Origin: Planctomyces sp.
GTDB taxonomy: Bacteria; Planctomycetota; Planctomycetia; Planctomycetales; Planctomycetaceae
Direction: 5' to 3'
Length of the DNA stretch: 64,000 nucleotides
Assembly: GCA_019636235.1 (NCBI GenBank)
Contig: JAHBXW010000009.1
Span: 1 to 64,000, forward strand
This document shows positions 29,250 through 37,638 of this stretch, piece after piece. A model generated the notes under the pieces. It worked only from the letters and a program-made list of their open reading frames with translations. It was not told where the DNA came from and searched no databases. The stretch's first letter is position 1, and every line of letters starts with the position of its first letter. The position numbers and the translations under genes were made by a program.

Positions 29250-29284
29250 CGCCGCGGCTGCTAGAATTGGCCGCGGCGGGGGCG
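29250..29284 (+). repeat. 35-bp direct repeat, copy 1, with internal promoter-like element
   Basis: Identical to 31355-31389 over 35 bases. It contains the palindrome GCCGCGGC twice (29251-29258 and 29270-29277) flanking TGCTAGAATTG. TAGAAT at 29262-29267 with the preceding TGC forms an extended -10. It lies between the alpha-2-macroglobulin stop and the HEAT-repeat gene. Confidence 0.9.
29262..29267 (+). promoter_or_regulatory. Extended -10 element (TAGAAT) in repeat copy 1
   Basis: TGC-TAGAAT, with no good -35. Initiation would fall near 29274, just upstream of the terminator at 29305-29336. The element sits between two copies of GCCGCGGC, which could act as an operator. Confidence 0.4.
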
Positions 29285-29304
29285 AATGTTCGCTCGATCA
29301 ACGA

Positions 29305-29336
29305 CGCCGCAGGCATGCCAGCCTGCGGCGTTTTTT
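29305..29336 (+). terminator. Rho-independent terminator
   Basis: Perfect 10-bp GC-rich stem (29305-29314 with 29321-29330), a 6-base loop, and six T residues at 29331-29336. It would end the alpha-2-macroglobulin transcript, and also any transcript begun at the -10 in the upstream repeat. This is the clearest intrinsic terminator in the window. Confidence 0.85.
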
Positions 29337-29436
29337 CATTGAGGTGGGAATTGCGCTGCCTGCCGGGCGGGACTTTTGGCAGAATCAACTGTCCGAGGGC
29401 TCTCGTTCGACACTCAGAAGGGGCTTGCTGTCCGCC

Positions 29437-31338
29437 ATGAACCGTTCCGCAACGATGGCTGCGATTGGATTGTCGGCGATGCTGGCGTGCCTGGGGGCAG
29501 GGATCTCTCGCGGCGATGAAGGGGACATCGCGGAGCAGGTGCGGGAGCTGATCTCGCAATTGGACAGCGACTCTGAGCTGACGCGCCGCGCTGCGGCGAT
29601 CGGGCTTGGCGACCTTGGCCCGGAAGCCAGGACTGCGATCCCAAAGCTGATGACGCTTTCCCAGGATCGACGATCGTCTTCGATCGAAAGTGCTCGGTGG
29701 GCGGCCCAGCAGGCCCTCGAAAGCATCGGTTGCGAAGCGGTTTCCAAGCTGGCCGAAGCGGTGCGGTCCGGCGATTCGGAATCCGCGCACGAAGCAGGGG
29801 TGATGTTGGGCCGCATCGGTCCCCCGGCGCAGGACGCGATTCCGGCACTCATTGAGCGGCTTCAGGATCCCGACCCGGAACTGCAGGCGAGCATCATTAC
29901 GACGCTGATCGCACTCCACGTCGAATGCGAGGTCGTTCTGCCTTGGTTGCTGGAGCAGCTTCAAAGCCCGGATCATGAGGCGCGGGCCAACGCGGCTTGG
30001 CGACTGGCGTTAATCAGCTCGGAATCGGCTGTCGCGACGGAGGCCCTGCTGGAACTCCTCGGCGATGAAGCTCCGGTCGTCCAGGCGCGCGCGGCGTGGG
30101 CGCTCGGGGAGATCGGAAGCACTGAGGGGCGTGCCGATGCTGTCGCCCCGGCGTTGCGTCGACTGCTGTCGAGCGAGGCGGTCTACGCCGCGAACTGCTT
30201 TCACATGGGATGTGGTCAGAGTGTTGCCGAGGACGCCGCGGATGCGCTGGCTTCATTCGGACGACCGGAAGATTTCGAGGCGATCCTCGCAGCAGCGAGT
30301 CGTGATGACGATGCCACGAGACTTCACGGCGCGCTCAGTCGGTACGGCGAGCTGTCGGTGCGAGCGATCCCCCTGTACATGCAGTCCCTGCGCAAGGGGT
30401 CGGAATTCTCCGCAGTGGGACTTGCCAGACTGGGATCCGCCGCCGCGGATGCCGTTCCGGAGTTGCGGGAACTGCTGACATCCGATGACGAGCACGTTCG
30501 CCAGTTGGCTGCGATCGCGCTGGTGGGCATCGATCTCGAAGGCCATCCGGATGCGGTGGAGATCTTCCTGAATTGTCTTCAGGAGATGGGCCTTCTGTCC
30601 GGTTGCGCGGCGGCGGTTCTGGAAATGCACGGGCCTCGTGCGGGATTCGCCGTATCCGCCATGATTGAAGCGATTGAGGATTTGGACTTCGTCGACATCC
30701 ACTTCCTGGCGGCGCTCGAGGCCATGGGGCCTGCGGCCTCGCCCGCGGCGCCGTTGTTGGTCAAGCACCTGGCCACGGCGGACTTTGATGACATCGCGGC
30801 CGCGCTGGTGAGCATCGGCGAGGATGCGATTCCATTGCTCATCGACGTTGTGGACGACGGATTCGAACCCGTGGCGAAGCGCACAGCGGCAATTCGGGCG
30901 TTGGGCCGGTTTGGTGCTGCCGCCGCGACCTCGGCGCCATCGCTACAGCGCGTCGCGGATCGTGGGCGGTTTGAATTGCGGGCGGCCGTCGCGACGACCC
31001 TGGGAGAGATCGCGTCGGATTCGGAGCAGTCGGTTCGGACGCTTCTGGCGTTGCTGCAAGATCCGCGTGCCGTCGTCCGCTCGAACACGGCGACAGCGCT
31101 CGCGAGTTTCGATTCGCAATCCGACGCGATCGTCCCCGCGCTGGTCGACGCTCTGAGCGATGAGTACATCGCGGTTCGCGCTGCCGCGGCGCGATCGCTC
31201 GGCAGCCTGGGGCCCTCCGCCCGGCCGGCCCTGGGCGAAATCCAGCGACTGACGGACGATCCCAGCGGCTATGTGGCCGCAGAGGCGCGGCGCGCCGTCG
31301 GGGCGATCAACGGGTCGCCGGCGCCGGCGGTTCCCTGA
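29437..31338 (+). CDS. Secreted HEAT-repeat protein
   Basis: 633 residues with a signal peptide (IGLSAMLACLGAGISRGDE). The whole mature part is built of about 30-40-residue helical repeats of the HEAT/PBS-lyase type. Examples are TRRAAAIGLGDLGPEARTAI, AWALGEIGS, AIALVGIDLEGHPDAVEIF, AVATTLGEIASDSEQSVRTL and RAAAARSLGSLGPSARPAL. Such solenoids bind proteins or other ligands; there is no catalytic domain. The ATG at 29437 directly precedes the signal peptide. The gene lies between the two copies of a 35-bp direct repeat, and a terminator separates it from the upstream gene, so it is an autonomous unit. Confidence 0.85.
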   Translation: MNRSATMAAIGLSAMLACLGAGISRGDEGDIAEQVRELISQLDSDSELTRRAAAIGLGDLGPEARTAIPKLMTLSQDRRSSSIESARWAAQQALESIGCEAVSKLAEAVRSGDSESAHEAGVMLGRIGPPAQDAIPALIERLQDPDPELQASIITTLIALHVECEVVLPWLLEQLQSPDHEARANAAWRLALISSESAVATEALLELLGDEAPVVQARAAWALGEIGSTEGRADAVAPALRRLLSSEAVYAANCFHMGCGQSVAEDAADALASFGRPEDFEAILAAASRDDDATRLHGALSRYGELSVRAIPLYMQSLRKGSEFSAVGLARLGSAAADAVPELRELLTSDDEHVRQLAAIALVGIDLEGHPDAVEIFLNCLQEMGLLSGCAAAVLEMHGPRAGFAVSAMIEAIEDLDFVDIHFLAALEAMGPAASPAAPLLVKHLATADFDDIAAALVSIGEDAIPLLIDVVDDGFEPVAKRTAAIRALGRFGAAAATSAPSLQRVADRGRFELRAAVATTLGEIASDSEQSVRTLLALLQDPRAVVRSNTATALASFDSQSDAIVPALVDALSDEYIAVRAAAARSLGSLGPSARPALGEIQRLTDDPSGYVAAEARRAVGAINGSPAPAVP

Positions 31339-31354
31339 ATGGCGCTGGCGTGTG

Positions 31355-31389
31355 CGCCGCGGCTGCTAGAATTGGCCGCGGCGGGGGCG
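31355..31389 (+). repeat. 35-bp direct repeat, copy 2, with internal promoter-like element
   Basis: Identical to 29250-29284. TAGAAT is at 31367-31372, flanked by the same GCCGCGGC palindromes. It lies 17 bases after the HEAT-repeat gene and upstream of the FAD dehydrogenase. Confidence 0.9.
31367..31372 (+). promoter_or_regulatory. Extended -10 element (TAGAAT) in repeat copy 2
   Basis: TGC-TAGAAT about 75 bases before the preferred GTG start of the FAD dehydrogenase at 31446; it likely serves the dehydrogenase-arfB pair. No terminator follows this copy. Confidence 0.45.
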
Positions 31390-31445
31390 CGAATCGAACG
31401 CTTCCCGTCGGAACCTCCGCCGTCAGAAACGAGTTCTCCAGCTCC

Positions 31446-33077
31446 GTGTCGCTGCGCATCACCAATCTCCGGACCCCGGTCGAACAGCCCGAGGTCGAAC
31501 TGCCGCAACTGATCGCCGGGCGGCTGAAGCTCCGTCGCGAAGACCTCGCGAAGCTGCGAATCCTTCGCAAAAGCCTCGATGCCCGATCGCGGCATGACCT
31601 GCAGTTCGTGTATTCGGCGGAGATTCAGCTCCGCGAAGGGGTGCAGGTCCGCAAGCCCCCGTCGGAGTGGGACGTCGCCCCGTATCAGTCCCAGCCGTTC
31701 GATGACCCGTCTCCGGGAGCGGCCCCTCTCAGCCAGCGACCGGTCGTCGTCGGGACCGGTCCGGCCGGCCTGCTGGCGGGGGACTACCTCGCTGCGCGGG
31801 GCTACGCGCCGCTGATTCTCGAGCGGGGCCGCCCGGTCAAAGAGCGGGTCAGCGCGATCCGCGTGTTCGATTCCGGCGGCGCGCACGATCCGGAGAACAA
31901 CTACCTGTTCGGCGAGGGCGGAGCGGGGGCGTTCTCCGACGGCAAGCTGACCTGTCGGATGACGGGGCCGGACGTCGACCATGTGCTGCAGGCGTTCGTC
32001 GAGTGCGGCGGACGGCCATCGCTTGTGTACGAGCATCGTCCGCACCTGGGCAGCAACAAGCTGCCGCTGATCTGCCGGAATTTCCGCCGACGGATCGAAG
32101 CGCGAGGGGGCGAGTACCGGTTCGGCTGCCTTGTCGAGGGACTGCGGATTCAGGCGGGGCGGGTTCAGGGGGTCGAGACGAGCAGCGGCTTCATCCCGGC
32201 GGGCGCGGTGATCTTCGGACCGGGGCACAGCGCTCGCGAAACCTATCGCTGGCTGCATGCTGCAGGCGTGCCGCTGCAGGCCAAGGCGTTTCAGCTCGGC
32301 CTGCGGATCGAACAGCCGCAGGCGCATGTCAACAAATGGAAGTACGGGCGGCAGGAGTACCTGGAGCTGCTGGGCGCCGCCGATTACTCGCTGGTGGCGC
32401 GGGGGGAGCGGGACCTGTACACGTTCTGCATGTGCGCCGGAGGCTATGTGATTCCCAGCGTGTCGGAGCCGGGATACTTCTGCACGAACGGCATGAGCAA
32501 TTCCCGGCACGATTCGCCGTTCGCCAACAGCGGACTGATGGCGACGCTCGATCCGTCCGAGTTCGGAAGCGGCCACCCGCTGGCCGGAATGGAGCTGCAG
32601 ATGCGGTACGAGGCGGCGGCCTTCCAGCTGGGGGGCGGCGATTACCGGTCGCCGATCCAGCGGGCCGGCGACTTCCTCGCGGGTCGGCGGGTGATGGCGG
32701 GGGACTCGGCGACGTCTTCGTACCGCAGAGGCGTCGTGCCCGGCGATCTGACGCAGGTGCTGCCGCCGGTCGTGCTGGCGGCGATCGAGCGCGGGCTGCC
32801 GCTGCTGGATCAGAAGTCGCGGGGCATGATGCTCAAGGACGCGACGCTGGTGGGGCCGGAAATGCGGGGCAGTTCGCCAATCCGGATCGACCGCGACCAC
32901 CAGACGCGCGCGACGCCCGGCCTGGTCGGGTTCTACCCCGTGGGTGAGGGTGCGGGATACGCGGGCGGCATCGTGAGCGCGGCCGTCGACGGGCTGCGCA
33001 GCGCGCGGGAGATCGTCCGCCGCTACGCGCCGCTGCTGACGGAGACGACGGCCGGAACGGCGGGGGCTGCGTCATGA
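31446..33077 (+). CDS. FAD-dependent NAD(P)/FAD oxidoreductase
   Basis: 543 residues from the GTG at 31446. The N-terminal 90 residues (RITNLRTPVEQPEVELPQ, LKILRKSLDAR-like) form the small domain found in this family. Next comes the Rossmann FAD motif VVVGTGPAGLLAGDYLAARG, then GEGGAGAFSDGKLTCR and a C-terminal FAD motif with VGEGAGYAGGIVSAAVDGL. It matches the widespread family annotated as FAD-dependent dehydrogenase (YhfI/UbiH-like). The substrate is unknown. An ATG at 31350 would add residues encoded by the 35-bp repeat, so the GTG is preferred. The stop overlaps the arfB start as ATGA. Confidence 0.85.
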   Translation: MSLRITNLRTPVEQPEVELPQLIAGRLKLRREDLAKLRILRKSLDARSRHDLQFVYSAEIQLREGVQVRKPPSEWDVAPYQSQPFDDPSPGAAPLSQRPVVVGTGPAGLLAGDYLAARGYAPLILERGRPVKERVSAIRVFDSGGAHDPENNYLFGEGGAGAFSDGKLTCRMTGPDVDHVLQAFVECGGRPSLVYEHRPHLGSNKLPLICRNFRRRIEARGGEYRFGCLVEGLRIQAGRVQGVETSSGFIPAGAVIFGPGHSARETYRWLHAAGVPLQAKAFQLGLRIEQPQAHVNKWKYGRQEYLELLGAADYSLVARGERDLYTFCMCAGGYVIPSVSEPGYFCTNGMSNSRHDSPFANSGLMATLDPSEFGSGHPLAGMELQMRYEAAAFQLGGGDYRSPIQRAGDFLAGRRVMAGDSATSSYRRGVVPGDLTQVLPPVVLAAIERGLPLLDQKSRGMMLKDATLVGPEMRGSSPIRIDRDHQTRATPGLVGFYPVGEGAGYAGGIVSAAVDGLRSAREIVRRYAPLLTETTAGTAGAAS

Positions 33078-33511
33078 CGAATCGCACGGAGGAGCTGGTC
33101 GTCGCCGATTCCGTGCGGATTCCGTTTTCGGAGTTCGAGTTCGTCGCGTCGCGGAGTTCGGGGCCGGGCGGGCAGAACGTCAACAAGGTGAACTCGCGGA
33201 TTCAGCTGCGGTGGTCGCCCGTGACGTCCCCGTCGATTTCCCCCGAAGTGGCTGAAAGGTTCATCCGGCTGGCGGGCCGCAAGATGACGAACGACGGCGT
33301 GTGCGTCATCACCGGGCAGCAGTTCCGCGACGCTCCAAAGAACCGCGAGGACTGCCTGAACCGTCTGGCCGAGCTGTTGCGCTCGGCGCTGCATCGGCCC
33401 AAGGTTCGGAAGTCGACGAAGCCCTCGCGGGGATCGAAAGAGCGCCGCCTGAAGGCCAAGCGGCAGCGCGCCGGCGTCAAACGGGATCGGCAGGCGCCGC
33501 GCGACGAATAA
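33074..33511 (+). CDS. arfB: Alternative ribosome-rescue factor ArfB (peptidyl-tRNA hydrolase YaeJ-type)
   Basis: 145 residues. The GGQ motif is at 32-34 within SSGPGGQNVNKVNSRIQLRW, the class I release-factor signature. The C-terminal 40 residues are strongly basic (SKERRLKAKRQRAGVKRDRQ), the tail that enters the mRNA channel of stalled ribosomes. It lacks the codon-recognition domain of RF1/RF2, as expected for ArfB, which hydrolyses peptidyl-tRNA on non-stop ribosomes. Its ATG overlaps the dehydrogenase stop, so it is translationally coupled. Confidence 0.92.
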   Translation: MTNRTEELVVADSVRIPFSEFEFVASRSSGPGGQNVNKVNSRIQLRWSPVTSPSISPEVAERFIRLAGRKMTNDGVCVITGQQFRDAPKNREDCLNRLAELLRSALHRPKVRKSTKPSRGSKERRLKAKRQRAGVKRDRQAPRDE

Positions 33512-33512
33512 A

Positions 33513-33540
33513 GCCCCGACGGCGGGTCGCGCCGCGGGGC
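33513..33540. terminator. Possible bidirectional hairpin between convergent genes
   Basis: GCCCCG pairs with CGGGGC and the inner CGGC with GCCG across one bulged base, directly after the arfB stop. No T-run follows, so it is a hairpin rather than a proven terminator. It would serve both arfB and the convergent TPR gene. Confidence 0.4.
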
Positions 33541-33582
33541 GATGGCGTCATTCTCTTGTCGGATTCCGCACCCGGGATCGGC

Positions 33583-34977
33583 TCAGGGCGCGGATACGGG
33601 TCCGCTGAGGCTCGGCAGTTCGGGAACCGTCAGTTCGCGCGAACCGGTCGTGGACGGCGGCACATCCGGAGTCGCCGCGCCTTCGCCAGCCGGCGGATTG
33701 CTGGTCGGCAGCGGCGGCGCCTGCAGGCTGGGCGGATTCTGCGGCGGCGTGGCTTCACGAGCCGGCGTCTCAGTTGCAGGCGCGTTCCCGCTGCCATTCC
33801 CGTTGGGCTTGCGCTGTGGGACGGCCTGCTCGACGACGCCGCCCGCGGGCTGAACGGACGGCCGGACTGCGGGAGGCGCCGGATTCGTCGCTGGTGCTTC
33901 TCGGGGCGGAGGAACGGGTCGAGCCGCACGGGTCACGCCGGGCGCCGGCGGTTCGGGAACCGGGTTCGACGGCGGCGACTGGTCCGCGGGCAGTTCGTCC
34001 GCCGGTTCGCCGTCTCCCTCCGCGGGGAGACCGGCGTTCAGGAACGCCATCAGATGCGGTTCCTCGCCGGCGACGCGCACGGCGCTCTCCAACAGATCGC
34101 CGGAGTTCTTCGCATCCCCTTCGAAGTGCAGCAGCGCGGCCAGGAGAAAGATCCGGTCCGGATCGCGGACATCGCCGCGGACCCACTCGGCGACGCGGTT
34201 GATCGCCCCCCGCCGTTCGAAGTGGTTGTCGTCCCCGTAAACCTGGGTCAGCGATTCGCCATGGTCGGGCCAGCTCGGATCCAGAATCAAACCGTACTTG
34301 AACTGCGCGACGGCATCCGAATAACGGCGCAGCCCGATGAACGCATAGCCCAGCCGGAAGTATCCGGCGCTCAGGTCCTCCGCGGCGGCGATCGCCCGGC
34401 GGTATTCGGTGACGGCGTTCGAATAGCGGCCGGCCCGCAGTTGCTGGTCCCCGACGGCCAGGAACCGCAGGCTGCGCTGCTGGGCCTCCGGGGTCGACGG
34501 CTTGAGCAGCGGCAGCCGGTCCTCCGGCGGCAGGGGACCGCGATTGCGGAGCCGCGCGTGGGCCTGCTCAAGTTCGAAGACGGGATCGACGGGGGGCTGC
34601 GGGATGGCGCCGTTCAGCGTTCCGCCGGGGATCACGAACGGATTGATGGGGGAGTAGCCATAATTCGTGTAGGACGGCGGCCACAGAGCCCCCGTCCAGG
34701 GGTCGACATATCCGTAGCCATACGGGGCGTAGACAGGCGGATTCACATACACGGGAAAGGGCGCCACCCAGCCGCCGCCGAAGCGCGCGCCGGACGACTG
34801 TCCGCGGGGATAGCTGCCCCCCGCCCCCCAGGCGCCGCGGTAGGGCGACGGATTCCATTCGTAACGCGTCACAGGTCCCGGACGGGCGCCGACGGACCAG
34901 CCCGGCGGATCAGCCGACGAGGCGGCCGGAATCACGAACACCAGAGATGCGGACAGCACCGCAATGCGGGCAGACAT
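33583..34977 (-). CDS. Secreted TPR-repeat protein with Tyr/Gly-rich head and Pro-rich tail
   Basis: 464 residues with a signal peptide (cut near PAASSADP). Residues 25-125 are low-complexity and rich in Gly, Tyr, Pro and Trp (YAPYGYGYVDPWTGALWPP). The middle (about 150-265) has tetratricopeptide repeats: LAVGDQQLRAGRYSNAVTEYRRAIA, SAGYFRLGYAFIGLRRYSDAVAQFKYGLILDP. The last 140 residues are a Pro/Ala-rich tail. TPRs suggest protein binding in the periplasm or at the cell surface. A TATACT -10 is found about 125 bases upstream. Function unknown. Confidence 0.8.
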   Translation of the reverse strand: MSARIAVLSASLVFVIPAASSADPPGWSVGARPGPVTRYEWNPSPYRGAWGAGGSYPRGQSSGARFGGGWVAPFPVYVNPPVYAPYGYGYVDPWTGALWPPSYTNYGYSPINPFVIPGGTLNGAIPQPPVDPVFELEQAHARLRNRGPLPPEDRLPLLKPSTPEAQQRSLRFLAVGDQQLRAGRYSNAVTEYRRAIAAAEDLSAGYFRLGYAFIGLRRYSDAVAQFKYGLILDPSWPDHGESLTQVYGDDNHFERRGAINRVAEWVRGDVRDPDRIFLLAALLHFEGDAKNSGDLLESAVRVAGEEPHLMAFLNAGLPAEGDGEPADELPADQSPPSNPVPEPPAPGVTRAARPVPPPREAPATNPAPPAVRPSVQPAGGVVEQAVPQRKPNGNGSGNAPATETPAREATPPQNPPSLQAPPLPTSNPPAGEGAATPDVPPSTTGSRELTVPELPSLSGPVSAP

Positions 34978-35287
34978 GGCTTATCTTCCTCTCCCAGCCC
35001 GGACGTGACGAGACTTCCCATCTCGCGGTGGCGCTTCGGCCGGGCCGCTCCCCGGTCAATGCGCGCTCCAACGGCGGCTGGCGGAATTGCCAACCCGAGT
35101 CCAGTATAGCGACTGGCGGACGCCGGGCTGCAAGAGGCCGGTCGCCGGAAGCGGGATGCGGGAAAACTCCGCGGCGAATCGGTTCGACGGTTCGTCGGCG
35201 TTGCCTTTTGGAAACATCAGCGAGGACGGATGCGTGAGGCTTCCGGGCGATTCCTGTGCTCCATGACATTGCCCCCTCGTCAAGCAA
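34978..35287. other. Intergenic region upstream of the TPR gene
   Basis: 310 bases with no gene. It holds the TPR gene promoter (-10 at 35103-35108) and the 3' end of the DUF1559 transcript; I found no terminator hairpin. Confidence 0.5.
35103..35108 (-). promoter_or_regulatory. Putative -10 element of the TPR-protein gene
   Basis: Minus-strand TATACT, with TTGCAG upstream at a spacing of 19 bases. The predicted 5' leader is about 120 bases. Confidence 0.45.
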
Positions 35288-36295
35288 TCAGAAGTCTCCG
35301 ACCGTCTCGCCGCCGTTGATCGTCGCGATCGCCCGCCAGATCGCGATGTCGATGCCCGCGTTCACGAAACGGACTGCGCCGTCCCCCATCAGCACGTGCG
35401 CGCCGCCGACGTGCTGGCTGCGCGCCGTCACCGCCATTCCCGACTTGTCCCGGCAGTCGGGAGTCGCGGAGTTCGGCCCGAGAACATGGTTGTAGAGCGT
35501 CTGCGAATAGTCGGACAGCAGCCACGTCGACCCATCGAAGGAGTTCTCCGTGTCCGGATTCGCGGGCGTCTGCGCGCAGGACTTTGCCATATCGCTGGGA
35601 TAGGGCTCCGACTCGAACGGCAGGATCGCCCGATCCCGCCAGGGCGAATACCGGTTCGGGTTCCGATCGCCGATGACACGCTCGGAGAAGCAGGCGGTCT
35701 GCGACAGCCCGTCCGTCACCTGCGACAGCGAAATCCCCTGGAACGTGCGGGCCATGCCGAGCAATGCCAATTCGCCGCCGTCCCGCATCTCATGCCGTCC
35801 CGGCGATGAGCCTCGACACATCCGGTAGCTGTTCCCGCCGTCATGCACGCTGTCGGACGGGCAACTGAAGACCCCGACCCGAGTCGTCAGCAGATCGCGA
35901 TTGAGCGTGCTGTGCGGCGGCATGAACCGGGCCCCATCGCCGTTCTCCGCCAGGTCGATCCGATTCCAGAGGGCAGCCAGTTCCAGCTGCGGCAGCAGCT
36001 GGGCCTGGGGAGACAGGTTGCGATCCAGCAGATGTCGCTGGCCGGGGGTCATCTCGATGATCGTCTGCTCGATGACGCAGGGCACGCGGGAATGCACGTC
36101 GTAATAGTTTTGGAGCGCCAGGCCGATCTGACGCAGATTGTTCCGACAGGACGTCCGGCGCGACGCTTCGCGTGCCCGCTGCACGGCCGGCAGCGTCAGC
36201 GCCAGCAGGATCGCCAGGACGCTCATCGAGACCAGCAGTTCGATCAGTGTGAATCCGCGGCGCGAGAACCTGCGATTTTGTATCGATCCACTCAT
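35288..36295 (-). CDS. DUF1559 prepilin-like protein
   Basis: 335 residues. It starts with a type IV prepilin signal, [24 protein letters not shown], in which a prepilin peptidase would cut after Gly. Then comes the typical DUF1559 sequence ([34 protein letters not shown]) and the C-terminal DUF1559 tail ([23 protein letters not shown], the H-X9-DG motif region). These proteins are expanded to dozens of copies in planctomycetes and absent elsewhere; they are thought to be pseudopilins of unknown function. The ATG at 36295 has GGAGA 8-9 bases upstream and directly precedes the prepilin signal. Confidence 0.93.
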   Translation of the reverse strand: MSGSIQNRRFSRRGFTLIELLVSMSVLAILLALTLPAVQRAREASRRTSCRNNLRQIGLALQNYYDVHSRVPCVIEQTIIEMTPGQRHLLDRNLSPQAQLLPQLELAALWNRIDLAENGDGARFMPPHSTLNRDLLTTRVGVFSCPSDSVHDGGNSYRMCRGSSPGRHEMRDGGELALLGMARTFQGISLSQVTDGLSQTACFSERVIGDRNPNRYSPWRDRAILPFESEPYPSDMAKSCAQTPANPDTENSFDGSTWLLSDYSQTLYNHVLGPNSATPDCRDKSGMAVTARSQHVGGAHVLMGDGAVRFVNAGIDIAIWRAIATINGGETVGDF

Positions 36296-36480
36296 CAACG
36301 GCGTCTCCAAGAATGCCACAGCTGCCAATGTGAACATCCAGCCAACAGTCGAGCGCCAACGTCGATTGCACTGATAACCCGTGTTCCAATGTTGGCGCAT
36401 ATAATTCGGCGCCTGGCAACCGAACGGGCATCGGCGGTCAATCGTGACAGGCGAAAGCGTGCAATCAGCATTGCCAGAAC

Positions 36481-37485
36481 TTACGCGCGCATCCGCAAAT
36501 AGATTGCGGCGATCGCCAAGGCCGCCCCTCCCGCGACGAGCAGCGTCGGCCATGGCGATGAATCCGCGGTGGCCACGACGACTCCAGAGTTCGCGGACGA
36601 TGCGGGAACGTCGGAACTCGCCTCGGAAATTCGTTCGATCACTTCGCGTCTTGAACTCTCAGGGCGATGAATCGTCACCTTCCGTCCTCCTGGACCTGTC
36701 TCGTCCACAAGTTCCGCGCCTGCCATCGGCGGCGGCGGGCGAAACAGGGACTCGCTGATCCGCGGAGACAACGTGACGTCGACGACCTCGATGCGAACAC
36801 CCTCTCCATACGACATGTTCCCGGCGAGCCATAGACGCCGCCCCAACTGAGGATGCTCGATCTCTCGAAACTCCTCGACAATCTGCGGCGGCAGAGGCAC
36901 ACCATCGACCGGCGTGGCCTGAATCAGCACTGGAGCGAAGTCATGTTCCCGTGAGAGTTGGCATCGAAAGTCGTACTCAAGCCGCCCACTCGCAGCAGGC
37001 CAGCGACCCAGGTCAATGTCAAGCACAGGCCATTCACGAAATTGAGATTCTCCCGTGACCGTTCCACGCTCGACCATTTGGTGCAAGGGCACGCCAGCGA
37101 GGTTAACCGCACTCCCCCACCAGGAAAACGGATTTGGGACGCTCCCCAATCTCCCTGGCCGCTTGTTGCGACTCTTCGTGATCCTCGCAGCCCGCGAGGA
37201 GTCCGCAGCGTCGATGACGACGTTGTATCCGAACTCGCCGTCAAACGAATCCCAACTCCCTCCGACCTCCGCGCTTTCAGTGACCAACCTCCACTTCGGA
37301 CCCCACTTCACGAGATCGCATCGCACTTCGACGTTGGAACGATAGATGTACTTGACTTCCAAGGAGTGCAGGCTTGTCTCTGACTCCCGCAGAATCCTGG
37401 CGATATCCCGCAGGTCTTCCGCATGCAGTCGCGCTGCGAACGGTCCCCAACACAAGACCGGGAGAAAGAGCACGGTCCATTTCAT
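36481..37485 (-). CDS. Secreted protein with C-terminal membrane anchor, unknown function, lower GC
   Basis: 334 residues with a signal peptide ([18 protein letters not shown]) and a C-terminal hydrophobic helix (about 310-330, [19 protein letters not shown]) followed by four residues, so it is probably anchored in the membrane. The mature part is mostly beta ([52 protein letters not shown]) and resembles LolA-like folds used by many planctomycete secreted proteins, but I can name no family. GC content looks clearly lower than in its neighbours (about 57 percent in sampled lines). It lies 185 bases upstream of the DUF1559 gene on the same strand. Confidence 0.65.
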   Translation of the reverse strand: MKWTVLFLPVLCWGPFAARLHAEDLRDIARILRESETSLHSLEVKYIYRSNVEVRCDLVKWGPKWRLVTESAEVGGSWDSFDGEFGYNVVIDAADSSRAARITKSRNKRPGRLGSVPNPFSWWGSAVNLAGVPLHQMVERGTVTGESQFREWPVLDIDLGRWPAASGRLEYDFRCQLSREHDFAPVLIQATPVDGVPLPPQIVEEFREIEHPQLGRRLWLAGNMSYGEGVRIEVVDVTLSPRISESLFRPPPPMAGAELVDETGPGGRKVTIHRPESSRREVIERISEASSDVPASSANSGVVVATADSSPWPTLLVAGGAALAIAAIYLRMRA

Positions 37486-37638
37486 GAAACACCCGCGAGT
37501 TGATGTGGCCAGCAGGGAATCACTCTGGGTTCAGCCCTCGGTGAGCGACGGTAACCGTTGCGATCGAGGTCTGCAACGAGTTGAGAGCTGTTTTTTCTTT
37601 TGAGGGTTTTTCCTCTGCAAAGAGTGTCTGATCGCCGC

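Noticed and set aside
31350-31445. ATG start at 31350 for the FAD dehydrogenase
   Set aside because: The extra residues would be encoded by the 35-bp repeat, which is also found upstream of another gene in a non-coding place; the GTG at 31446 fits better.
37570-37615. T-rich stretch as a terminator
   Set aside because: It lacks a stem and lies upstream, not downstream, of a plus-strand gene; the nearest transcripts run leftward.
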